The translations under genes and the position numbers were made by a program. 7,413 nt of DNA, from NCBI GenBank assembly GCA_025057715.1, contig JANWVD010000037.1, positions 1 to 7,413 of the forward strand, given 5' to 3'. This document shows positions 1 to 5,569 of this stretch, in pieces. The DNA comes from Aquificaceae bacterium. Lineage in GTDB: Bacteria > Aquificota > Aquificia > Aquificales > Aquificaceae. The notes under the pieces are model-generated. The model had not been told where the DNA came from. It searched no databases and worked only from the letters and a program-made list of their open reading frames with translations. The number at the start of each line of letters is the position of its first letter. Positions within the stretch are counted from its first letter, which is position 1.

Positions 1-2
1 AA

Positions 3-239
3 GAGAGGGCTTTTGAGTTAGTTGAGTTAGCGAGTGATGAGCTTTCAAGCACCATAGGGGGCGCGGAGGGTCTTTTCAGGCTTTGCAATCAAAATGCGGG
101 TAAGTTCAGTGCACTTTCTGAGGTGTTTTCAGAGGGGAAATTGGAGGTAAAGCTAAAAGAGGGCGCTTTGGTTCTTCTTTTTGAGAGCTCTGGGGGCTCA
201 GTAAAGATAAAATTCGTAGGTTATGATAAAGGGAATTGA
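3..239 (+). CDS. C-terminal part of an unrecognised protein (5' end outside window)
   Basis: An open frame enters from the left edge and ends at TGA 237-239, giving the last 78 residues of a protein. The other two plus frames are closed within the first 21 bases, and this frame ends 17 bases inside the sugar-kinase gene, as the neighbouring genes overlap one another, so it is very probably real. The tail is acidic and Ser/Gly-rich in its first half, followed by alternating hydrophobic and charged residues (such as LEVKLKEGALVLLFESS) that look like beta strands. I recognise no family motif, cysteine cluster or membrane segment, so no function is proposed. It is probably co-transcribed with the five genes that follow. 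Confidence 0.7.
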   Translation, partial: ERAFELVELASDELSSTIGGAEGLFRLCNQNAGKFSALSEVFSEGKLEVKLKEGALVLLFESSGGSVKIKFVGYDKGN

Positions 240-1077
240 CCTTGGCGGTAGCTATCTTAAGGTTTTAAACGAGGACGGAAGCAAAGAAATTTACAAAATA
301 AGGGAGTTTAAAAACGATAGGCATAGACTTTTGGGGATTTTAAAAGATGTTGTAAAGAATGGTCATCCAGAAAAGGTAGGGCTTGCAGTTGCTGGGTTTG
401 TGTCTCTTGATGGGTATTTGCAAAAGTCTCCAAACTTGCCTGCGCTTGATGGGGTTAATTTGAAAAAAGAGCTCGGGGAGAATGTCTTTATTTTCAATGA
501 TGTAAGCGCCGGTGCTTACGGCGTTTGGTCTTCTGAAGCCAAAGATAGCCGAATTTTTTTATTTATTGCCCTTGGCACGGGTCTTGGTGCTGGGTTTGTG
601 ATTGATGGCAAGCCCTTTCTTGGTGCAAGCGGTAGCGCGCTTGAGGTTGGGCATCATACCTTAAGGGTTGGCGGGGAGAGATGCAGCTGCGGAAGGAGAG
701 GCTGCTGGGAGGCTTATTGCTCATCTTACGCGCTTGAGCGCGATTTTAAAATCCTAAGCGGAAAGGCTTTAGAAGCCTACGAGGTTATCAAATTAGCAAA
801 GGCGGGGGATAGAGATGCTTTGAAGGTAATTAAGCGCTTAAGGCGCTATTTGGTCATTGGTCTTATGAATGTAATTCATATCTTTAATCCCGATGTGGTC
901 GCAATTGGCGGCGGGCTTGGAATTTCTCTTGCGGATTTTTTTGTCGGCCTTGAAAAGGACGTGCGAAGTCGCTGTGAGGCTTTGCCGGGCAATGCTTTTA
1001 AGCTCTTCTTCTCTCGCTGCGGTCAGTTTTGTATGGCGAAGGGGGCTTTAGAGCTCGTTCGCAAAGGTTATATTTAA
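223..1077 (+). CDS. ROK-family sugar kinase (glucokinase-like)
   Basis: This 284-residue protein belongs to the ROK family, cytoplasmic enzymes that transfer phosphate from ATP to glucose or related hexoses or amino sugars. The first phosphate-binding motif is at residues 4-13 (G-I-D-L-G-G-S). N92-D93 carries the presumed catalytic aspartate. The ROK signature runs from about 117 to 147 (LGTGLGAGFVIDGK, then EVGH with E141 and H144). A zinc-binding motif C154-x-C156-x4-C161 with H144 follows, and the adenosine motif is near 221-231 (FNPDVVAIGGG). All key residues are present and the length is close to the usual 290-320. There is no N-terminal helix-turn-helix, so it is a kinase rather than a ROK repressor. 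The ATG lies inside the preceding gene with only a weak TAGG upstream, so translation is probably coupled. The exact sugar cannot be read from the sequence. Confidence 0.93.
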   Translation: MIKGIDLGGSYLKVLNEDGSKEIYKIREFKNDRHRLLGILKDVVKNGHPEKVGLAVAGFVSLDGYLQKSPNLPALDGVNLKKELGENVFIFNDVSAGAYGVWSSEAKDSRIFLFIALGTGLGAGFVIDGKPFLGASGSALEVGHHTLRVGGERCSCGRRGCWEAYCSSYALERDFKILSGKALEAYEVIKLAKAGDRDALKVIKRLRRYLVIGLMNVIHIFNPDVVAIGGGLGISLADFFVGLEKDVRSRCEALPGNAFKLFFSRCGQFCMAKGALELVRKGYI

Positions 1078-1081
1078 AAGT

Positions 1082-1633
1082 ATGGAAAGACTCCCGCCGG
1101 GGCAAAGATGGATATCAAAGCCAGTAGTTTATGACATAGTAGATAGCATCCCAAGTTGGGATATGCAAAGTTATAGATTTGAGCTCTTTGGTTTGGTGGA
1201 AAAACAGCTCAGCTTTAGCTACTCAGAACTCTTAGAGCTCTCAAGCGACGAAATCATTGCCGATTTTCACTGCGTTACTCGCTGGAGCGTAAAAGACATC
1301 CATTGGCGCGGGGTTAAAACTCTTAGGCTGCTCTCAATGGCAAAGCCATTGCCTGAGGCTAAGTTTGTCTTTGTTAGGTCTCTTGAGGGTTATACGACCA
1401 ATATGCCCGTTGAGTATTTAGAGGATGGAATCCTTGCTACTTACATGAATGGCGACATCTTGCCAAAAGAGCATGGCTTTCCGCTAAGGCTTGTTGTCCC
1501 AAGGCTTTATGCTTGGAAGAGCGCAAAGTATGTTAAAAGCATCGAGCTAATTGCAAATGACCAAGCTGGCTTTTGGGAGCAGCGCGGATACAACATGCGA
1601 GGTGACCCATGGAAGGAAGAGCGCTATTGGTGA
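1082..1633 (+). CDS. Sulfite oxidase-like molybdopterin-binding oxidoreductase (stand-alone domain)
   Basis: At 183 residues this is a single oxidoreductase molybdopterin-binding domain, the fold shared by sulfite oxidase, plant nitrate reductase and MsrP/YedY. The presumed molybdenum-ligand cysteine is C64 in the block FHCVTRWS (62-69). Other family blocks are PLRLVVPRLYAWKSAKYV (134-151) and the C-terminal block FWEQRGYNMRGDPWKEERYW (164-183), typical of the short sulfite-oxidase-like subgroup. The N-terminal LPPGQ (4-8) also matches that subgroup and supports the ATG chosen. There is no twin-arginine signal, heme domain or dimerisation domain, so the protein is probably cytoplasmic. The natural substrate and electron partner of this subgroup are, to my knowledge, unclear. 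It starts 4 bases after the kinase, and its TGA overlaps the GTG start of the next gene. No molybdopterin-synthesis gene is in the window. Confidence 0.92.
   Translation: MERLPPGQRWISKPVVYDIVDSIPSWDMQSYRFELFGLVEKQLSFSYSELLELSSDEIIADFHCVTRWSVKDIHWRGVKTLRLLSMAKPLPEAKFVFVRSLEGYTTNMPVEYLEDGILATYMNGDILPKEHGFPLRLVVPRLYAWKSAKYVKSIELIANDQAGFWEQRGYNMRGDPWKEERYW
1611..1621 (+). promoter_or_regulatory. Ribosome binding site that fixes the GTG start at 1630
   Basis: The purine run GGAAGGAAGAG sits 8 bases upstream of GTG 1630 and lies inside the end of the molybdopterin oxidoreductase gene. An in-frame ATG exists at 1609, but it lies at the edge of this run and has no purine-rich site at a workable distance. 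GTG 1630 also gives the usual RsuA-family N-terminus (MRINRYLAMCGVASRR). GTG and the upstream TGA share GTGA, a classic coupling arrangement. Confidence 0.7.
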
Positions 1634-2349
1634 GGATAAATAGATATCTCGCTATGTGCGGGGTTGCATCAAGAAGGTCAGCGGAAGAGCTCATAAAAGC
1701 CGGCTTTGTAAAGGTTAATGGCAAGGTAGTTAATGACCTTAGCTTCAAAGTAAGAGCTTGGGTTGATAGGGTTGAGTTTAAGGGAAAGATTATTTTGCCC
1801 GAAGGGCAAGTTTATTATATTTTGAATAAACCCTGTTGCTATCTGAGTTCTTTGAAAGACGGAATTGACTCAAAAAAGGGGCTTTTGCACCTTATAAAAA
1901 ATATCCCAGAGAGGGTCTTCCCGGTTGGAAGGCTTGATTACAACTCAGAGGGGCTCATGCTCCTAACCAACGATGGGGAATTGGCTCTGAGGGTTAGCCA
2001 TCCAAGGTATGGTCTTGAGAAGGTCTATCTCGTTTGGATGGATAAAGTAATAAAAGAGCCTCATGTAAGACAGATGCTAAAGGGGGCAAGGCTCGAGGAC
2101 GGGTTTTTCTCGCCAGATGATGTAAGGATTATTAAGCAAAATCTTCTTGAAATTACGCTGCATGAGGGTAGAAAACATATCGTTAAGCGCTTTGTAAGCT
2201 ATTTTGGTTATAGAGTTGTTAGACTCTTGAGAGTAGCAATAGGACCATTAAGGCTTGGGGCTTTGCCAAGCGGGCAATATAGACCTTTGAAAGAGAGTGA
2301 ATTAAGAACTCTAAAGCTTAAGCTATATCAAGGAAGGGTGAATGCTTAA
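1630..2349 (+). CDS. Pseudouridine synthase, RsuA/RluB/RluE/RluF family
   Basis: This enzyme converts a specific uridine in ribosomal RNA to pseudouridine. With the GTG start it has 239 residues. An S4 RNA-binding domain covers about 1-55 (INRYLAMCGVASRRSAEELI), followed by the catalytic domain with the signature GRLDYNSEGLMLLTNDG (100-116). D103 is the presumed catalytic aspartate. The C-terminal family block is HEGRKHIVKRF (178-188). Two positions deviate: the usual NKPxG reads NKPCC (67-71), and the glutamine usual before V-[KR]-R is isoleucine (I184). An ATG at 1609 would add seven residues not expected in the family. RluB (23S) and RsuA (16S) cannot be separated with confidence; RluB-like is my guess from overall layout. 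Its end overlaps the thioredoxin-like gene by 8 bases. Confidence 0.92.
   Translation: MRINRYLAMCGVASRRSAEELIKAGFVKVNGKVVNDLSFKVRAWVDRVEFKGKIILPEGQVYYILNKPCCYLSSLKDGIDSKKGLLHLIKNIPERVFPVGRLDYNSEGLMLLTNDGELALRVSHPRYGLEKVYLVWMDKVIKEPHVRQMLKGARLEDGFFSPDDVRIIKQNLLEITLHEGRKHIVKRFVSYFGYRVVRLLRVAIGPLRLGALPSGQYRPLKESELRTLKLKLYQGRVNA
2330..2338 (+). promoter_or_regulatory. Shine-Dalgarno site for the thioredoxin-like gene
   Basis: AAGGAAGGG lies 3 bases before ATG 2342 and inside the end of the pseudouridine synthase gene. The good match to the anti-SD supports this ATG despite the 8-base overlap. Confidence 0.6.
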
Positions 2350-2710
2350 GGAAATTCTAATAGCTATTCTTCTTTTGATGTTTTTAATGAAGGCTTTTGC
2401 TCATAGGTCTGCGTCGAATCTTAAGGGCAAGAGCTTTGAGCTTTTAAATGATGGTGTTGTTTTCATACATTCTCCTTACTGCTTTGCTTGCAAAATCATG
2501 AAGCCAAGGGTCGAGGAGCTCTTAGGTAGTGTCGAGATTCTCATGCTCGATGTTTCTAAGCAAGAGGCTCAGGAAGTTGTCAAAAAGGTCGGAATTAGAG
2601 CTCTTCCCACGACTTTGTTTGTAAAATCTGGTATAATTCAGGATGCAAAGGTAGGCGTTTTTGATATCAAAAATCTTATAAGGGGGGTTAAAGATGGAAA
2701 TATTTCTTGA
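2342..2710 (+). CDS. Membrane-anchored thioredoxin-like protein
   Basis: This 122-residue protein has an N-terminal hydrophobic segment (about 4-20, EILIAILLLMFLMKAFA) followed by a thioredoxin fold. The redox motif is C47-F-A-C50 after FIHSPY, and the cis-proline is P89 in IRALPTTLFV (85-94). Both define an active thiol-disulfide family member. The hydrophobic segment is an anchor or a signal peptide. A-F-A (18-20) before H21 could be a cleavage site, though a single N-terminal anchor fits as well. Either way the CxxC probably faces outside the cytoplasm, where it could reduce or oxidise disulfides or serve cytochrome maturation. No partner such as CcdA/DsbD or a cytochrome gene is present here, so the role is open. 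The gene overlaps its neighbours by 8 and 17 bases. CFAC is not the usual CGPC, so redox direction cannot be guessed. Confidence 0.82.
   Translation: MLKEILIAILLLMFLMKAFAHRSASNLKGKSFELLNDGVVFIHSPYCFACKIMKPRVEELLGSVEILMLDVSKQEAQEVVKKVGIRALPTTLFVKSGIIQDAKVGVFDIKNLIRGVKDGNIS
2681..2687 (+). promoter_or_regulatory. Strong Shine-Dalgarno site for the transaldolase
   Basis: AGGGGGG lies 6 bases before ATG 2694, inside the end of the thioredoxin-like gene. It is one of the best SD matches in the window and supports the 17-base overlap. Confidence 0.65.
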
Positions 2711-3347
2711 CACTGGTAATACGGACGAAATTAGGCAAGCCGTTGACTGGGGTTTGCTTGATGGGGTTACGACTAACCCCACGCTTGTTGCAAAGACTGG
2801 CAGACCGTTTTTAGAAGTCGCCAAGGAGATACTAAAGCTCGTTGATGGTCCGGTGAGCTTAGAGACTGTTTCGTTGGATGCTGAAGGTATTTTAAAAGAG
2901 GCCAGGATGCTTGCAGAGCTTGGTGATAACGTTGTTGTGAAAGTCCCAATGACCCCAGAGGGCATGAAAGCGGTTTGTTCCCTCAGCTCAGAAGGGATAG
3001 CCACGAATGTAACGCTCGTTTTTTCACCAGCTCAGGCGCTAATTGCCGCAAAGGCAAGCGCAAGCTATGTTTCGCCATTTGTCGGAAGGCTTGATGATAT
3101 TTCGTCTGATGGGATGGAGCTAATTTCGAAAATCAAACAAATTTACAAAAACTACATGTTTGAAACAAAGATTTTAGTAGCAAGCGTAAGGCATCCAATG
3201 CACGTAGTTCAGGCAGCCCTAATAGGTGCAGATGTTTGCACAATGCCTTTTGATGTCTTAAAGAAACTCTTTCAACATCCCCTGACTGATAAGGGCATAG
3301 ACCTTTTTCTAAAAGATTGGCAAAAGGTTCCAGATAGACCTTTTTAA
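2694..3347 (+). CDS. tal: Transaldolase, small TalC/FSA-type
   Basis: This 217-residue enzyme belongs to the short transaldolase / fructose-6-phosphate aldolase subfamily, cytoplasmic TIM-barrel class I aldolases. Transaldolases move a dihydroxyacetone unit between sugar phosphates in the non-oxidative pentose phosphate pathway. Family blocks are FLDTGNTDEI (4-13), DGVTTNPTL (23-31), VVKVPMTPEG (81-90) with Schiff-base lysine K83, GIATNVTLVFS (101-111), YVSPFVGRLDD (125-135) and the block around 162-173 (VASVRHPMHVVQ). The length matches the subfamily, so it is complete. Transaldolase rather than fructose-6-phosphate aldolase is the safer call, because most such bacterial proteins act that way, but no residue I can see proves it. 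It ends the plus-strand run and overlaps the 3' end of rseP by 4 bases. Confidence 0.95.
   Translation: MEIFLDTGNTDEIRQAVDWGLLDGVTTNPTLVAKTGRPFLEVAKEILKLVDGPVSLETVSLDAEGILKEARMLAELGDNVVVKVPMTPEGMKAVCSLSSEGIATNVTLVFSPAQALIAAKASASYVSPFVGRLDDISSDGMELISKIKQIYKNYMFETKILVASVRHPMHVVQAALIGADVCTMPFDVLKKLFQHPLTDKGIDLFLKDWQKVPDRPF
3322..3344. terminator. Weak candidate bidirectional terminator at convergent gene ends
   Basis: AAAAGGT (3322-3328) can pair with ACCTTTT (3338-3344) around a 9-base loop. The A-rich left arm and T-rich right arm make the element similar on both strands, and it lies exactly where the two operons converge. It has only two G-C pairs and sits inside the transaldolase coding region, and the T run is part of the stem, so it would be inefficient if it works at all. 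Confidence 0.22.
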
Positions 3348-4645
3348 GGAGACCTTCCGGAAAATATCCTTACAAGGTCGTTTAGAAAGACGACGACTGT
3401 TAAACCGATGATAAAGGCATAGCCTACCTTAAGCCATAGCTCTTTGAATCTCACTGAAAATGGCTTTCTTCTGATACTCTCCATTGCATAAAGCAAGATA
3501 AGCCCGCCGTCTAATACCGGCAGAGGGAGCAAGTTAAATATTGCAAGCTGTATTGATATTAGCCCCATCATGTAAAGAAATGTAGCTATGCCTTGCTGTG
3601 CAGAGTCTGTTGCAAGCTGGGCTATCGTGATTGGTCCGCCTAAGCTATTGATTGAAACGCCGCCGGTTATGAGTTCGTATAGAGCTCTAAAGGTAAGCGC
3701 CGTTAGCTCAATGGTTTTATCGATTGCTTTAGAAAAAGCCTGAGATAGCGTGCTTTCCACGGTTGAGGTTTTAATTTGCGGCGCTATTCCTATGATAGGC
3801 GTTTGAGTCCTCGGGTCTTTTGTTGGAACGATGGTTATGTTTAGATTTTGGTTATCTCTTTTAATTAATAGCTCTAACCTTGCACTTTTTGATGTTTTTA
3901 TAGCCAAAGTGAGCTCTTGCCAGCTATTAATTGGCTTTGAATTTATGCTCAAAATTCTATCACCTGGTTTAAGCCCAACTTGATTAGCCGGAGAGTTTGG
4001 CGCTACTCTTCCAATGACTGGTTCCATTAGAGGTTCAATGCCAAAGGTTTTTCCACTTTTTGATAAAGATGCGCCGCTTAGCTTGAGAGTCAAAATATCG
4101 TTCCCTCTCTTTACCTTTACTTCCCAGTTTTTGTTAAAAATCATCTTTGAGAGCTCATCTTGTAGGCTTTTCCAGTTTTGGATTCTTTTTGAGTTTATCT
4201 CGATAATAATATCCCCCTGCTTTATACCAAGACTTTGTGCAATTGAGCCTTCGCTTACTTGACCTACTATGACTGGCTCAAATAAATAAGAGGGGAGCTC
4301 TCGCTTTGTGGAAAAAACTGCGGTAAAGAGCGCTATCGTGAGAATTATATTAAACATAGGACCAGCAAAACCTATGAGTATCTTTTGCCAATTTGGTTTG
4401 GCGGAAAAAGCCCGTGGTGAAGTTTCTTCACCTTCTTCCCCGAAAAGTTTTACGTATCCCCCAAGGGGAATGGCGCTTATTCGATAGCTCGTTTCGCCTA
4501 TTTTTTTCTCTAAGATAGATGGACCAAAGCCGATGGAAAAGACCTCTACCTTTACGCCAAATAGCTTGGCAAAAAGGAAGTGACCAAGCTCGTGAAACCA
4601 AACAAGAATGCCAACTAAGATTAAAAACCAAAACAAATACTCCAC
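3344..4645 (-). CDS. rseP: RIP site-2 metalloprotease RseP
   Basis: This inner-membrane zinc protease cuts membrane-spanning substrates within the bilayer. In E. coli it completes RseA degradation to release sigma-E, and it also clears signal-peptide remnants. The 433-residue protein has an N-terminal membrane helix bearing H18-E19-L-G-H22, a second hydrophobic segment around 87-111, and two PDZ domains at about 127-200 and 206-280. After these comes GGVSINSLGGPITIAQ (328-343), a third membrane segment with NLLPLPVLDGG (371-381) in which D379 is the third zinc ligand, and a C-terminal helix near 405-425. The histidine that usually follows LDGG is leucine here. The start is GTG, read as methionine, with AGAGG (4653-4657) 7 bases upstream, only 2 bases after yjbQ stops. 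No RseA, DegS or sigma factor gene is in the window, so its substrate is unknown. Confidence 0.96.
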   Translation of the reverse strand: MEYLFWFLILVGILVWFHELGHFLFAKLFGVKVEVFSIGFGPSILEKKIGETSYRISAIPLGGYVKLFGEEGEETSPRAFSAKPNWQKILIGFAGPMFNIILTIALFTAVFSTKRELPSYLFEPVIVGQVSEGSIAQSLGIKQGDIIIEINSKRIQNWKSLQDELSKMIFNKNWEVKVKRGNDILTLKLSGASLSKSGKTFGIEPLMEPVIGRVAPNSPANQVGLKPGDRILSINSKPINSWQELTLAIKTSKSARLELLIKRDNQNLNITIVPTKDPRTQTPIIGIAPQIKTSTVESTLSQAFSKAIDKTIELTALTFRALYELITGGVSINSLGGPITIAQLATDSAQQGIATFLYMMGLISIQLAIFNLLPLPVLDGGLILLYAMESIRRKPFSVRFKELWLKVGYAFIIGLTVVVFLNDLVRIFSGRSP

Positions 4646-4647
4646 TT

Positions 4648-5046
4648 TTAAACCTCTTTTAAGATTTTTACGATAACTTTTCTTTCTCTTGGTCCGTCAA
4701 AGTCTACGAGGAATATCCCTTCCCAGCTACCAAGCATGAGCTCGCCGTTTTCTAAGGGCACTATTCTGGAGTTTCCTATGATTGCGCTCCTTATATGAGC
4801 TGCGGAGTTTCCCTCTGGATGTTCATATAGACCGCTCCACGGGATTAACCCCTCTATGGCTTGAGAGATATCTTTTACAACCGTTGGGTCAACACCTTCG
4901 TTGATAATTACGCACGCAGTTGTATGCGGGACATATATTAGACAAAGCCCGCTTGATACCCCAGAGTTCTTTACTATCTCTTTGATATGTTGAGTGATGT
5001 TGACAAAGCTCGTTTTCTTGGTGGTTTTAAAGCTTAGGCTCGGCAT
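4648..5046 (-). CDS. yjbQ: YjbQ / UPF0047 family protein
   Basis: This 132-residue protein is a complete member of the widespread UPF0047 family, often annotated as a secondary thiamine-phosphate synthase because E. coli YjbQ can weakly replace ThiE; the physiological role is not settled. Family blocks are VPHTTACVIINEG (39-51) with H41, DPTVVKDI (53-60), the highly conserved YEHPEGNSAAHI (74-85) with H76 and H84, GELMLGSWEG (101-110) where the family more often has TWQ, and DGPRERKV (117-124). The histidines are thought to bind a metal. The protein is probably soluble and cytoplasmic. It lies between the V4R gene (3 bases upstream) and rseP (2 bases downstream), so it is surely co-transcribed with both. 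No thi gene is nearby, so context does not support a thiamine role. Confidence 0.93.
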   Translation of the reverse strand: MPSLSFKTTKKTSFVNITQHIKEIVKNSGVSSGLCLIYVPHTTACVIINEGVDPTVVKDISQAIEGLIPWSGLYEHPEGNSAAHIRSAIIGNSRIVPLENGELMLGSWEGIFLVDFDGPRERKVIVKILKEV

Positions 5047-5047
5047 A

Positions 5048-5051
5048 CCTC
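5048..5051 (-). promoter_or_regulatory. Unusually close SD-like GAGG before yjbQ
   Basis: On the minus strand the junction reads TTTGAGGTATG. GAGG overlaps the V4R stop codon and lies only 1 base from the yjbQ ATG, too close for normal SD use. The in-frame TGA just upstream rules out an earlier yjbQ start, and the family N-terminus fits this ATG. Translation therefore probably depends on ribosomes re-initiating after the V4R gene. Confidence 0.45.
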
Positions 5052-5529
5052 AAAGCGTCATTTTAAATATACACCTCTCGTTGCCCTGGGCTTTACAGGT
5101 TATCTCCTTTACTGATATATTTCGCTCAAGTAATTCGCTCAAAAATCCTTCAAAGAAGCCTGCCATTGGCTCGCAAACAGGTTTTGAGCTTTGTCCCACG
5201 GCTTCAACGAGGATAGACCCATCTACTTTGATTTCGAGGTTGTTAAGGTCGTATTCAAAAACCTCGAGCAAGCGAGACGATTCTGCAATCACTGTCAATA
5301 TCTCAAGCCCTTCGTCTAATCTATCTGTATATATCCCATAGCGCTCTTTTAAGATTCTTGCGCCCTTTCTCCCGCCAAAGTTTGTGGCCTTTTTTATGAC
5401 CTTGTCAATCCCAAGGCGATTAAGTTTATAAATGTCTCTATAACCATCAACGAGCGCAGCTCTATGGACCAAAACCGACTCCCTCTCTATGGCTTCTGCC
5501 AAAGCCCTGAATTTGTCTTTTAGCTCCAT
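5050..5529 (-). CDS. Stand-alone V4R-domain (4-vinyl reductase-like) protein
   Basis: This 159-residue protein ends in a V4R domain, a predicted small-molecule-binding fold related to BchJ, the sensor domains of XylR/DmpR regulators and the TRAPP-Bet3 superfamily. The diagnostic pattern is V-C119-E-P-M-A-G-x-x-x-G-x-L (118-130), followed by V-K-E-I-T-C145-K-A-Q-G-N-E-R-C153-I-F (140-155). The two late cysteines and glycine match the family's C-x-A-x-G-x3-C-x-F. The N-terminal 110 residues are mostly helical with a Gly-rich turn (NFGGRKGARIL, 50-60) and supply the rest of the fold. There is no DNA-binding, kinase or membrane segment, so it would act alone or bind a partner. It leads the minus operon with yjbQ and rseP. 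No SD precedes the ATG, and the promoter lies 12 bases upstream, so the mRNA is probably nearly leaderless. The ligand is unknown. Confidence 0.8.
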   Translation of the reverse strand: MELKDKFRALAEAIERESVLVHRAALVDGYRDIYKLNRLGIDKVIKKATNFGGRKGARILKERYGIYTDRLDEGLEILTVIAESSRLLEVFEYDLNNLEIKVDGSILVEAVGQSSKPVCEPMAGFFEGFLSELLERNISVKEITCKAQGNERCIFKMTL

Positions 5530-5540
5530 ATCATCATTTG

Positions 5541-5569
5541 ATTATAAGCTTTGTGGTAAATTGATTCAA
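5541..5569 (-). promoter_or_regulatory. Sigma-70-type promoter for the V4R-yjbQ-rseP operon
   Basis: Read on the minus strand, TTGAAT (-35, 5569-5564) and a perfect TATAAT (-10, 5546-5541) are separated by exactly 17 bases. The -10 element ends 11 bases before the V4R ATG, placing the expected transcription start near 5534 and leaving a leader of about 5 bases. The -35 element touches the first base of the rfbA start codon. Confidence 0.7.
5543..5548 (+). promoter_or_regulatory. Possible -10 element for rfbA, overlapping the minus-strand -10
   Basis: TATAAG on the plus strand matches the -10 consensus at five of six positions and overlaps the TATAAT of the opposite strand (shared core TTATAA). 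It would start transcription about 14 bases before the rfbA ATG. No good -35 is seen at 17 bases (TTAGCT). A second weak option is the extended -10-like TGGTAAATT at 5554-5562. Confidence 0.35.

Noticed and set aside
223..1077. The ROK protein as a transcriptional repressor
   Set aside because: It lacks the N-terminal helix-turn-helix of ROK repressors and begins directly at the ATP-binding motif.
1609..1629. ATG 1609 as the start of the pseudouridine synthase
   Set aside because: It adds seven residues before the canonical N-terminus and has no SD at a workable distance; GTG 1630 has a good SD and a GTGA overlap.
1533..1748. A 71-codon open frame on the minus strand
   Set aside because: It is antisense to the oxidoreductase/pseudouridine synthase junction, with no family pattern, and is explained by codon bias of the plus-strand genes.
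2522..3004. A 160-codon open frame on the minus strand
   Set aside because: It lies wholly across the well-supported thioredoxin-like and transaldolase genes, shows Ser/Thr-rich shadow composition and has no recognisable motif.
2342..3347. Thioredoxin-like plus transaldolase plus ROK kinase as a new redox-sugar system
   Set aside because: The genes share a transcript, but the CxxC protein is predicted to face outside the cytoplasm and the enzymes are ordinary cytoplasmic ones; nothing in the sequence ties them together.
4428..4631. A 67-codon minus-strand frame within rseP, and an 82-codon plus-strand frame at 4014-4262
   Set aside because: Both lie inside rseP, whose active-site, PDZ and LDG blocks are intact; the frames are shadows.
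4994..5341. A 115-codon open frame on the plus strand
   Set aside because: It is antisense to the V4R and yjbQ genes, both recognisable families; no SD or motif supports it.
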